Positions 12,701-23,100 of a DNA stretch of 64,000 nucleotides are shown in pieces. The notes below the pieces were generated by a model. That model searched no databases and had not been told where the DNA came from. It saw nothing but the letters and a program-made list of their open reading frames with translations. This stretch comes from Panonychus citri (lineage: Eukaryota > Arthropoda > Arachnida > Trombidiformes > Tetranychidae). Every line of letters begins with the position of its first letter. Position 1 is the stretch's first letter. Both the position numbers and the translations under genes were made by a program. Location: contig NW_026515477.1 of NCBI RefSeq assembly GCF_014898815.1, positions 744,001 through 808,000 of the forward strand, read 5' to 3'.

Positions 12701-13994
12701 CAGAATAATTATGAACAATATACAAAGAAAAGTTAATTGTTCAGTCTAACGATGAAACAGAATTAAGATTAAATTGTTGGTTATTATTAAATTGATTGAA
12801 AACAAAGAAAACATAATCATTTTAATCATAATGAAAAACAGTAATCACAACGAGTATAATATTAGTAATTGTTAAGGTTGGTAATTTAATCTGATAAATT
12901 GTTATTAAATCATTCGGAATGAAACTGGAAACTATTAAATGAGTAAAAAAAGTTAAATAGTCTGTGAAATTTAATTCATTCCCGTTGATTATTAACTTTG
13001 ATTAATATAATTAATATAATTTAACTGTATCAGTTTGTATCTAAGATTAACAATTGAACAAATCAATGGATAATATTGATAACAATTAACAATTATCTTG
13101 ATGTATATATTAATATAATTGCAAGAGATTTTCAAATGTTAATCATCTTGGAGTAACTTATTTACATGTTAGTTAATTGATTGGTAATCACAAATCCGAT
13201 AATCTGAAATTAAATTATCCCAACGATTAGGGTAACAAATGGTGAACATTATTACCGATAATCATTTATTTTGATTCCTTGAATTTCATATATTATCATC
13301 ATTATTTAGTTGATTGATGATTCTGTAAATGGTTGTTATTTGTAACATCATCATCATGATAATCATCAGAATCATCATGATATTTTCATCGGATGATTTT
13401 TTCTGTCTTCCTTTCATCATCATCATCATCATGGAATCACAACAAAATATCATCAGGAACCAAGAGGTCAAATGATGGCAAATATGATGATGTGGAGGAG
13501 GAAAAAAAGATGAGGATGAAACAAATGATAAAAAGATTTCAATGATAAATACAATTCTATTGTTACTATTGTTCATTTACTGAATAATATTTACAATCAA
13601 ATGTTGTTTTCATTTTTTGTCATTAATCATCAAACAGATTAGATTAACTTTACATTAATTTGTAATCAAATCTTTAAACGTTGTCATTTAATTGGAAAAT
13701 TTTCACAATTAGAGGGCAACAATTAGTTGTAATTCAGTTTTGGTTAGGTTGGTTTGGTTTATTATTATTCACATTGAATTGATTTAAGTGTTAATTGTTG
13801 TTTACTCACTTGAGTTCAATTTTACAATCGTTTTATTATTTGATTGAGGAAAATTTTTCATTCATGATGATTAAAGGATTAGATTATTTTTGTAAAGTTT
13901 TAATTAAAAGTTTTGTTAATCTTACCTTGTAAAAGTAGTAATGGTAATTAGATTCATTTAATGAAGATTGATTAGTTGACTTAATTGTTGACAT
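9741..13994 (-). CDS. CCAP-R: Crustacean cardioactive peptide receptor (class A GPCR), seven exons
   Basis: Assembled by hand from splice signals. Exons in reading order are 13926-13994, 12610-12745, 12437-12540, 11451-11544, 10655-11026, 9998-10117 and 9741-9934. Every junction keeps phase, and the total of 1089 bases gives 362 residues. The first exon encodes a short Asn/Tyr-rich extracellular N-terminus. TM1 follows TEQLTFLCILF. TM2 contains DLLVGLISVLTDIIW, a CCAP-receptor/NPSR-type signature. The DRY box appears as SIDRYDAVTNP. TM6 has the CWSPYFVWD form of the CWxP motif, and TM7 has NSAANPIIYGLFS, which carries NPxxY. The third intracellular loop carries a poly-Ser tract. CCAP receptors couple to G proteins in the plasma membrane and act in ecdysis behaviour and heart rate. 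The gene is head-to-head with Eaf, with 336 bases between start codons. Confidence 0.9.
12746..13925 (-). other. First coding intron of the CCAP receptor
   Basis: A 1.18-kb intron between the signal-less N-terminal exon and the TM1 exon (donor AAG|GTAAGA on the minus strand, acceptor CGTTAG). It contains a CAT/GAT-rich tract at about 13349-13440. The minus-strand open frame at 13286-13576 is mostly repeats of methionine and serine codons and is not treated as a gene. Confidence 0.7.
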
Positions 13995-14330
13995 TTCTAA
14001 TTGTTGGTAATAGAAATGGTTAGAGAAAAATTAATCATTTGTTAGAGATTTTTTAATTTTTAATGAGTTGAAAAGTATTTTGATTAATATGGAAGCGAAA
14101 ATTGTTAATTGTGATCATTGGTGTTGACTGAATCACGAACAGAATCAGTGTTAACTGTCTAGTTTCAAGTTTTTTTCGAGTTTTATCCAATGTTTCTCGC
14201 TCGATTTAACTTCTCGCCGTTGAGTTTCAGCTTCAGCCGAATGTTTATCAGCTTCAACTGGCGAATAAGATTGTGTTTACCAATCAGCTGAGCTTCAACC
14301 TCATTCATTTTCTCAAAGTGATCGATCAAA
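13995..14330. promoter_or_regulatory. Divergent intergenic region, CCAP receptor / Eaf
   Basis: 336 bases separate the ATG of the receptor (minus) from the ATG of Eaf (plus). The half nearer Eaf (about 14160-14300) is less AT-rich and has several TTCAGC/TTCTCGC elements, so the core promoter of Eaf probably lies there. No TATA box is evident. A shared promoter is inferred from spacing only. Confidence 0.4.
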
Positions 14331-15320
14331 ATGTTTAACATCATAGAGAAACTTGGGATTAGTGGGGAAACGCGACAGTTGAAACTTGGAAAAAGTTTCC
14401 AAAACCATCGGGCTAACCGAGGATCGAACCAACCACCCGAAGGCCTTCACACGATTCGATACGATTTCAAACCAGCTTCTGTTGACACCACCAAAAGAGC
14501 AGATATAGAGTTTGGTGAGAATAATAAAGTGACGGTGGTTATGCCGAATGTGGACTCATCGTCTCTGCCTCAAACCGTTTTCAAAGGTTCGAGAAAACCT
14601 CACCTCAAGGAATGTGTTCTAATCATCGACAATGAAACAGGTGAATTAACATTGGAAAGATTGACCAACAACATTGCAGTTAAAAAGACTCGAGTTGAAG
14701 GAGGCTCGCGACCTGGAATGCCGAGGCCTATCACGCCTTCGTTTGAAACTGGACAAGAGGAGAAAAGTGGACCTTCACCTTCATCGTCGATTAACAATTG
14801 TATCACCAACACGAATACAAGTGTTGATAATTCGATGAATTTCGATTCTATTGTTAGTTCAGGATTGGAATTGAGTCAACAGAAAATGGATCATGGATCT
14901 TCAAGTAGTGATAATAGTGATTCTTCAAGTGATGAAGATGATGAGATCAAACAAACGCTCAAGGAAGGAATGAAAAGTTTGGAAGAGGAAAATTCATCAA
15001 AGGCTAATTCATCTTCGTCTTCTGGGTCATCATCTTCTTCGGGCTCCGAGAGTAGCTCAGATTCTGAGGACGAACCCGATCCACCCACGGCTTCATCGAT
15101 GGCGGTTCACAACTCGAAACCCAAACAAAGCGCACCCACGGGTCCACCTTCGGGTTCACTTCTTCCAAGTATGCCCAATATGCTGAGTATGCCGAAGTTC
15201 AGCCAATTAAGTAAGTCTATTAATCTTTGTTTAGTTGATTGCTTTGAGAATTTAACTTTTCCGTTCATTTTTACAGGTGAAGATTTGCAATTAAGTGAAT
15301 CTGGAAGTGACAGCGATTAA
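14331..15320 (+). CDS. Eaf: ELL-associated factor (Eaf), transcription elongation
   Basis: Nuclear partner of ELL in the super/little elongation complexes. The N-terminal EAF domain spans about residues 1-125 and contains HTIRYDFKPASVDT, VFKGSRKPHLKECVLI and the VKKTR end typical of the family. A Ser-rich, acidic region follows (runs of SSSD and EDEPD). The conserved acidic C-terminus reads EDLQLSESGSDSD. A 66-base intron (15211-15276, GTAAGT...TTACAG) splits the last Ser codon, so exons 14331-15210 and 15277-15320 encode 307 residues. The intron is a multiple of three and has no stop, so a transcript that keeps it would encode a 329-residue form. The gene converges with RpL37A, with 244 bases between stops. 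Confidence 0.92.
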   Translation: MFNIIEKLGISGETRQLKLGKSFQNHRANRGSNQPPEGLHTIRYDFKPASVDTTKRADIEFGENNKVTVVMPNVDSSSLPQTVFKGSRKPHLKECVLIIDNETGELTLERLTNNIAVKKTRVEGGSRPGMPRPITPSFETGQEEKSGPSPSSSINNCITNTNTSVDNSMNFDSIVSSGLELSQQKMDHGSSSSDNSDSSSDEDDEIKQTLKEGMKSLEEENSSKANSSSSSGSSSSSGSESSSDSEDEPDPPTASSMAVHNSKPKQSAPTGPPSGSLLPSMPNMLSMPKFSQLSKSINLCLVDCFENLTFPFIFTGEDLQLSESGSDSD

Positions 15321-15564
15321 TCAAACGTGTTCCTATTTTTGCATTCCGATTCTAATTCGATGTCCTTTTCTTAAATGTAATAAACTCTTTTACTATTGTA
15401 ACTCTTTAAGTGACAATAAGAAAAAAACAACTGATCAAGATTTGAAAAACAAAACTCATTAAAGACTTATTTTCACATAAATAATATCAACTCAGAAAAC
15501 GTTTTAATTATTTTTTTGTGTCAAATAAGTTGAATGGTAGATATACAAAGACAAGATAATGGAT

Positions 15565-16035
15565 CTAAGATTCCTTCATTTCTCTTAATCGTCTAACGGC
15601 ACCACGAACTGTGGCAGCAGTGGTTGTACTGAAAACATAAGCACCTCCAGCGACTGTTTTACCACATCCACGGCAAGACCAAATACCAACACAAGATCTT
15701 TTCATGGTTTCCTACACACAAAGAGAAAATAGAAAAATAAGAGACACAAAAATTAGAATGGTTGTTTAAGAATTGGTAAGAAAAACACTGACAATTAAGA
15801 GACAATTTAATAACTAGTTAACTTACCTTTCCACAAAAAGTACATGTGTATTTAGCATGTTGGGTAACTTCAATTTTCTTGACCATCTTTCTGAGAGAGG
15901 CTCCATATCTGGTACCGTATTTACCTACTACTCCTACTTTCTTAGTTCGTTTTGCCTTAATTTAGGTGAGAAGTAAACAAAATCAATTAAAAGTTATGAA
16001 TGGATCTAGAAATTAACAATATCAAAACTTACCAT
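15565..16035 (-). CDS. RpL37A: Large-subunit ribosomal protein eL43 (RpL37A)
   Basis: Three exons: 16033-16035 (the ATG codon alone), 15827-15955 and 15565-15711. The total is 279 bases, or 92 residues, the usual length of eL43. After the initiator the protein begins AKRTKKVGVVGKYGTRYGAS. It carries the zinc-ribbon cysteines in CTFCGK and CRGCGKT, separated by MKRSCVGIWS, and ends VRRLREMKES. eL43 is a structural component of the cytosolic 60S subunit. A first coding exon made only of ATG is common in animal ribosomal-protein genes. The gene is too broken by introns to show as one open frame, but all splice sites are GT-AG and in phase. It is divergent from CCT2. Confidence 0.93.
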
Positions 16036-16565
16036 TTTAATAAATTATTTTATTAATTACTAACAAAAACTAAATTAAAATGATGCACTTAAATTACAAC
16101 AGAAACAAAGATTAACCAAACACAAATGAAACTCTTTCCGCTTCCGAATCATGTAAACATTACATTGATATTCTGCCATCTGGTCGATGGAAAGTAAACT
16201 ATTTCTACGAATTTTTAATTTCTAATCTAATTTAATTTCCCAAGTTAATTGTCATTTTAAAACTCTAATTTGTAACAAATTGTGACAAAAACTCTTATAT
16301 GGTCATGTAACCATTTGATTGTAATCATTATTTAATCGGGGTAATTAATCAAAAGACTTTTACTTTTAATTGAATTCACGCCCTCGAATTGGGATAAAGT
16401 GTGTTAAATAGCCTTTCAGAGTGTTAAATAGCTTGGGTGGTGTGCTTTTTGTTTATCTGAAACCTTTGAATTTTAAGTTTTTAACTGAGCTTTCCAATTG
16501 TTTGTCACAACTTATTGTCTTTTTCTTATCCGTGTGTTTTTTGTTTCAATTTAATTGTAATCAAA
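16036..16565. promoter_or_regulatory. Divergent promoter region, RpL37A / CCT2
   Basis: 530 bases between two housekeeping start codons. Two copies of GTGTTAAATAGC occur at 16401-16412 and 16421-16432, exactly 20 bases apart, on the CCT2 side. TGCCATCTGG occurs at 16174-16183, 139 bases upstream of the RpL37A start. The same ten bases occur in the opposite orientation upstream of SEH1 (62180-62189). A regulatory role is inferred. Confidence 0.4.
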
Positions 16566-18286
16566 ATGATGATGATGCCGAATATCACTAATCCTCTGAA
16601 GCCCATTCAGGTCATGAAACCGGGTGCTGACGAGGAAAAGGCAGAAGCAGCAAGAATTAGCTCTTTTGTCGGTGCAATTACTGTTGGTGAGCTTGTGAAA
16701 ACCACCTTAGGACCGAAAGGAATGGATAAAATTTTACTATGTAGCACCAGTAGAACCAACAAGGTCGAAATTACCAATGATGGGGCAACCATTTTGAAAA
16801 GTATTGGTGTCAATAATCCTGCTGCCAAGGTTCTTGTTGATATCTCAAAGGTAAATCGATTTTCATTTTTTTTTCGTCTCTTCGTTTTTTTCGGTCTTTT
16901 AATGTGTTTCTTTTCTGTCTTCTCTATTCTCTTCTTCGTCATAAGACCCAAGACGATGAAGTCGGCGATGGTACAACAAGTGTCACTGTTTTAGCATCCG
17001 AACTACTTAAAGAGGCTGAACAACTCATTAACATGAAAATCCATCCCCAAACAATTATCAGTGGTTGGAGGAAATCGGTCGCTGTGGCTCGTAAGGCTTT
17101 GGAAGATGTTGCTGTTGATGACAGTGCTGATGAAGAAAAATTCAACGCACATCTTTTAAACATCGCCAGGACCACCCTTAGTTCTAAGATTCTCTCACAG
17201 CACAAAGAGTTTTTCTCTAAACTCGCCCTTGATGCTATTCTCAAGCTAAAAGGATCTGGTAACCTTGATGCAATTCAAATCATTAAGAAGCCCGGTGGTA
17301 CTTTAACCGATTCATTCTTGGATGAAGGATTTCTCTTGGATAAAAAGCCTGGTGTTAATCAACCCAAAAGAATTGAAAAGGCTAAAATTTTGATTTCAAA
17401 TACTCCCATGGACACCGATAAAATCAAAGTATTTGGCTCTCGAGTTAAAGTGGACTCTATAGCCAAAGTGGCTGAACTTGAATTGGCTGAAAAAGAAAAG
17501 ATGAAAGATAAAGTTGATCAGATTCTAGCTCATAACATCAATGTTTTCGTTAATCGTCAATTAATCTACAATTATCCTGAACAACTGTTTGCTGATGCTG
17601 GTGTGATGGCCATCGAGCATGCTGATTTTGATGGTGTTGAAAGACTTGCTCTTGTTACCGGAGGTGAAATTGTCTCAACTTTTGGTAATCCTGACAAGGT
17701 TAAACTCGGTCATTGTGATCTAATTGAAGAAGTTATAATTGGTGGTGACACTTTGCTTAAGTTTTCAGGTGTCCCTCTCGGTGAAGCCTGTACTATTGTC
17801 CTTCGAGGAGCAACTGAACAGATCATTGATGAAGCCGAACGATCTCTTCACGATGCTCTTTGTGTCTTATCACAAACAGTCAAATTCCCAAAGATTATCT
17901 ATGGCGGTGGATCAAGTGAAATGCTAATGGCCAACGCTGTTTCCAATCTCGCCTCTGAAACACCAGGTAAAGAGCAATTTGCAATGGAAGCTTTTGCCAA
18001 AGCTTTACGACAATTACCAACTATAATCGCTGACAACGGAGGCTATGACAGTGCTCAACTTATCTCACAGCTGAGAGCACTTCATCAACAGGGTAAAACT
18101 AGTTATGGACTTGACATGGAAAACGGAACAGTCGAAGATATGGAAAAATTGAACATTATCGAAGCGGCTGTAGTTAAACGACAAGTTCTTCTCAGTGCCG
18201 CTGAAGCCGCTGAAATGATTCTACGAGTTGATAATATTATCAAAGCAGCTCCTCGTCAACGTGACCCAGACCGTCGTGGACATTAA
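16566..18286 (+). CDS. CCT2: T-complex protein 1 subunit beta (CCT2 chaperonin)
   Basis: One of eight paralogous subunits of the cytosolic TRiC/CCT ring that folds actin, tubulin and many WD40 proteins in an ATP-driven cycle. Exons 16566-16850 and 16946-18286, split by a 95-base intron in phase 0, encode 541 residues, close to the usual 535. The ATP-site motifs are visible: TLGPKGMDKIL, NDGATILKSI, DDEVGDGTTSVTVLA (GDGTT at about residue 102) and the late IYGGGSSE. The start lies in a run of four ATG codons; the first (16566) is taken. Codons upstream in frame are open but have no in-frame ATG that would fit the family. Family members align over their whole length, so the assignment is firm. 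Confidence 0.96.
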
Positions 18287-20172
18287 ATTGTCATCTAATC
18301 TAATTAATACCAATCAATATAAATATTGAAGTAAACATTTTCTCTACCAATTAACCCATTGAACTCTCTCTCTCTCTCTCTCTCACTCTTTCTAACCTCG
18401 ATATCAAATTGATAAATTAAAAATTTTGAATTAAATTATTTTCCATTTGTCATTTTGTCATTTATAATCAATTAACAGATTATAATTAGATGTTAATTAC
18501 CTAATCAAAAGAAAAGGATTAACAAAAAATCCAAATGAAATTGAAAGTAACCACCGAGTGTTTAATTCACTAATGATCAGTTCTTTATGATTATCAATCG
18601 AACCAGTATCAGGTAGTAAAAGATTATATAAGAGTAAGAGTAGATTAATTGTCGATTAAAAGTTAAATTGTAGCAGAAAATCTCGTTAAACTAGTTAGTC
18701 TTTTGTAATTGAATTCAGTTTTTTTTTCTTCATCTTTAGAAGCAAAAAAAGTTTAACTTCATCATCCGAATTGCTCTGCTTTTTGATCGCGATGAAGATA
18801 AAGATGAAAAAAACATACGAACTGAGAGTTGATTTAAGGTGTTGATCGAGATATAGAGCAACTCACTGATCTGAAGTATCTTGATTAACTAAATTGTTGA
18901 AAATCATCCGAAACCTGTTGACCCGATATTGAACATTCATCTCATTCTCCTCCTTCTCATCCTCCTCCTCTTTCTTATCTTCATCATCCCTCCTTTCTTT
19001 TTCCATCATCATCTTTTTTTTCTGATTATTCTGATTATTGTTAATTCTAATCATCAACTGTCGAGTTGATTTCGTTTCATTCATCAACAAAGTGACTTTC
19101 AAACAAAATGAATTTTCATAATTTTCTTAATTTACTCTTTTCTCTTTGTGACAATTTGGTCGTACAAACGTGCTAACAATTACATTTGTTACTTGATTTA
19201 GATTACGTGCAACAATTAACTTTAATAGCTTGTTAATTCTCTGCACTAGTTTAATCTTAATTAATACAATTAACTTTCTCATCACAAAAAAAGCAAAAGG
19301 AAGGAGCGGTCATCGATCTTGGCTCTACTGTGAGTGGACCTAAAAGTAGCCAATTGTTTTTCCTTTAATTGTTCATATTTAGAACCTTTTAACAAGTAAT
19401 CAACTAAATTAACCTTTTTCTCGGTCTTCTCTCTTTTCCCTTGACTATTAATATCATTATTTTATTTGTGTGTCTACTAATTGTTGGGTAAATTAACAGT
19501 TTGCTTAATTTTCTGGTTACTCCATTTTAATTGTCCTCCTCTCGAATCTTAATCATAACATTAACTTTTCTTCATTAAGTTTTACTTTCTCTCACTGGAT
19601 TGTTATTATTATTTAACCATCAACACTTTTCTCTGTATCCAATTGTAGTTTCAATCAACAATCAAATTTGTCCAATGATTTGTTAATTATTTGGAAATGA
19701 TTTACCAATGTGTTCATTTAAATGATCAACATCAATATACTTACAATTTACATCGTTACAATTGTTATCCTTTTTGTTTTCTTTCATCAATTAGAATCTT
19801 CAAATCTTCAAGTTTAACCAATTTTCCAATCAATTAACTAACTGGATTATTGAAAGAATAATTAAATCATCATCATCAAGTGATAATCGAAAGTGTCAAC
19901 ACCTTAATCAACATCAATCGAATCAATAATTGACCGGAAGTTTGGAAAGAAAATTTTCCAAGTTATTCCAATAAGATGAACGTAATTGTTTTCCAACAAA
20001 ATTTATCTTAAATTGTGATTTACCTTTTTTACTACAATTAAGTTGATTATTTACAATTAAGAATTAGCTTGATATAAGTTATCCCATTTGGAACATTGTT
20101 TTTATTTCAACTGTTTTGTGTTCAATTTTTAATTGAAAAAAAAAGACAGAAAAAGTTGATTAGTAAAACAAC
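18287..20172. other. Intergenic, no gene recognised
   Basis: 3' flank of CCT2 and upstream DNA of the cuticular protein gene. It contains a CT repeat (18364-18384). A minus-strand open frame at 18863-19102 encodes a Lys/Glu/Asp/Met-rich low-complexity peptide from a CTT/CAT tract and is not accepted as a gene. Confidence 0.55.
18364..18384. repeat. (CT)n microsatellite
   Basis: An uninterrupted CT dinucleotide run of about ten units in the 3' flank of CCT2. Confidence 0.9.
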
Positions 20173-23100
20173 ATGAAATCAACTAATTATTACATTTTAT
20201 GGATATTGATTGCAACAATTATCACCATTAATCAAGCTAACAAAATTGGATTAAAAGATAATAGTACTTGGAGTAAAAAAATAGTAAGTTTCAATTTCAT
20301 TTTCTAATTGTTAATCAATGGTTAATCAACGAAAAGCAAAAACTGATCAAATCAATCATCCCAATCAATTGTAAGTTATTATAACAGCCATTTGTTTAAT
20401 TACAACATGAGCTCACAAAATGATTAACTTGATTGTTATCATTTGATTTACTTATCTATCAAAATCAATTAATTCCAACAATCAATTCAATCAGTAATTA
20501 CCTGTTATTGTTGTGCTGTTATTGCTTCAGGCCAGTTAATTAAGATACGATATTTACCTTGACCAGCCCAACAATTAATTGTTACAGATTATCATTCAAA
20601 GAAAAATTTCAATCAATGGCCTTGAGAGAGAGAGAAATTAATTAATAGCAAATTAACAATTAAACAATTTACAATTTACAATTTTCTACCAACAATCAAA
20701 TATATTATCATCGTTAAATTGATTCATAGATGAGTTTAATAATTGTTACAATATTTATATTGATAAACTTACAATTTCAAGGTTTTTCTTGATCACAATC
20801 ACAATCACAATCAACATGATGATATTAACAATCAAGATAATAAATTGAAATGATAATAGTGACAATGAAAACAGGTAGAGATGATTATTAAAATAATGAT
20901 TGTTATCAATATAATGATTTAAGATTATAATTTAGCTTAATGATTAACAATCAAGTCTATTGCCCTTTGATTACCTTTAATATTCATCTTGATTTAAAGT
21001 AATTAGGTGTTTGGGTAAACTTTTTTTTCTGGTTTAAACTTCAATCACATTTACCTGATAACTTTTTGATTGTGAACCCAATTTAGCTGTTAATCAACTA
21101 ATTCACTTTCCAGCATCTTTTTCATCAAAACTTTTAATACTTAATCATTATTATCATCTTTCTCTACCTTCATCATCAATTTTAGATTATTACAATTTAA
21201 ATATACTCTCGAACCTTGTCTAATAATATATAATAAATAATTCTCACTTTTATTGATCGACAATTTAATTGTGATGACATTTAATTTAGAAGAGAATAGA
21301 AAAGTTTGATTAAAAGTTTTGTTTGTTTATCCAAAGAAATTGATAAATTTATCAAATGTAATTATGTTATTTTTGATATTCTTTGATTATTATTATTATT
21401 ATTATTCTTGATTGTTGTTGATTGTTGTTGATTGTGATAACAAATCGTTACTGTTTATTGTAGCGGTTAACAATAAATTGCGTGAAGTGTATTGATGATT
21501 AGTAGGAAAAAGATGATTAGAAAGTTAACAGTAAAGTAATTGATGATTTCTAATCAAAATTATAATAACGTTTCAATGAACGTTTACTAATCGTCAGAAC
21601 GAATCATCGTTGTAACGTTATCACGTCCGTTGATAACGATTTTTGTTTGTTGAAATAATAATTTCGCTAACTAATTGTTACTTTATCATTATTATCACCA
21701 CCTAAATCATGGTGATAAACAATCAACAAACAATAACATACCTTACATTCATAACTAATCCCAACCCATTATCATCATCATCATCATCATACTCAATGAT
21801 TATAATCCTGTTAATTAAGATAATTGTTTTCTTGTATCAACTGTATAACCGATTGATTTGTTTCTTAAATCATAACGATTGTCACAATTAATTCATTTAA
21901 TTGTCTCATCAGGTCAAATTGTTTAACTCATTGGGAATCATGATAACCTTATTCCAATGAGTTCTCAGAATGAACAAAACTTTCCTTCATCATCTTCATT
22001 TGATTAGTTGATTAATATCAATTGATTTAAGAGAATTGAAATTTTTCCCATTTCAGGTCAACAATTAAAACTAAATCATTTAAATTCTCTATTAAATTGG
22101 TTATTGATCGTCTTTATATCAGACAGATTTATTATTAACTTCTTCTTTCTCATTGTCTGTCTCTCGAAATTATTTAGAACTGAATTAGAAATTTTCATCG
22201 AACTCTCGACTTTCACATCGAATTGATGAAAAAAAAGTTCACAAAGACAAACGATGTTTATTGATTGATTGTGAAGAAAATATTTCTACAACAATTAAAT
22301 TGTTTCTCCAAGAATCAAAATATATTGTGAATATTTTGATCGGTAAAAAAATTCATTGAACCATTTACCTTTTACCTGAGTTTTGAATGAAAAAATGTCT
22401 GATCGCTTTGAACGAGGTCAAAATGTTTAAATTGTGAGGATTAACTGTTGATCATGTTGTTAATGATTTAATCACTTTCTAATTAACGTTTCTATCTCTC
22501 TCTCTAACAACATTACAGAATCAATGTAAACTCATGAAATTAACAATTAAATTTGATCATTGCTGATGATAATTTAGGAAATTATGATCAAGTTCAATTA
22601 GAGTATAATGATTAACAATTAAGTCCATTTGATGATTTACATCAATTCTCATCTTAACAGTTAACCTTGTTAAACTTTTAATCTCCCCTATTAATTAAAC
22701 GATGAAAAATTAGGAAGTAAATTAACTAATTGTGATGAGGTCAAGTAAAAGTGAGACAAATTATTATTAGGGAAATGAGCTGATAAATTGACCATGAAAG
22801 TTACTTGAAATTGAAGCTCAATTTATATTCACTTGATTATGTTGATTGAATTGTTAATCTAACGCATCTCAATCAATGTAAATGTTTAATGTAATTACAA
22901 TTAGTGTTTAATTGAAAAAAAAGACAGTTAACTTTTGATTCGTTGACATCGTTAGGTCAATCTTTAATTCACTTTCTTAATGATTAGTTGATTGTGACGA
23001 AAGTGAAAAGAGAGAAAGCAATTGATAAGTTTAATTTTAATTCACTTAATGAGGACAAACAATTGGATTAGTAATCAATTCATTAATTGAATGGATAATT

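Noticed and set aside
13286..13576. Minus-strand frame of 96 codons in the CCAP receptor's first intron
   Set aside because: It is dominated by Met and Ser codons from GAT/CAT repeats, starts at a non-ATG codon, and lies inside an intron supported by phase-perfect exons.
18863..19102. Minus-strand ATG frame of 79 codons, Lys/Glu/Asp-rich
   Set aside because: It is the translation of a CTT/CAT/CTC low-complexity tract, has no family signature and no splice partners, and lies in otherwise empty DNA.
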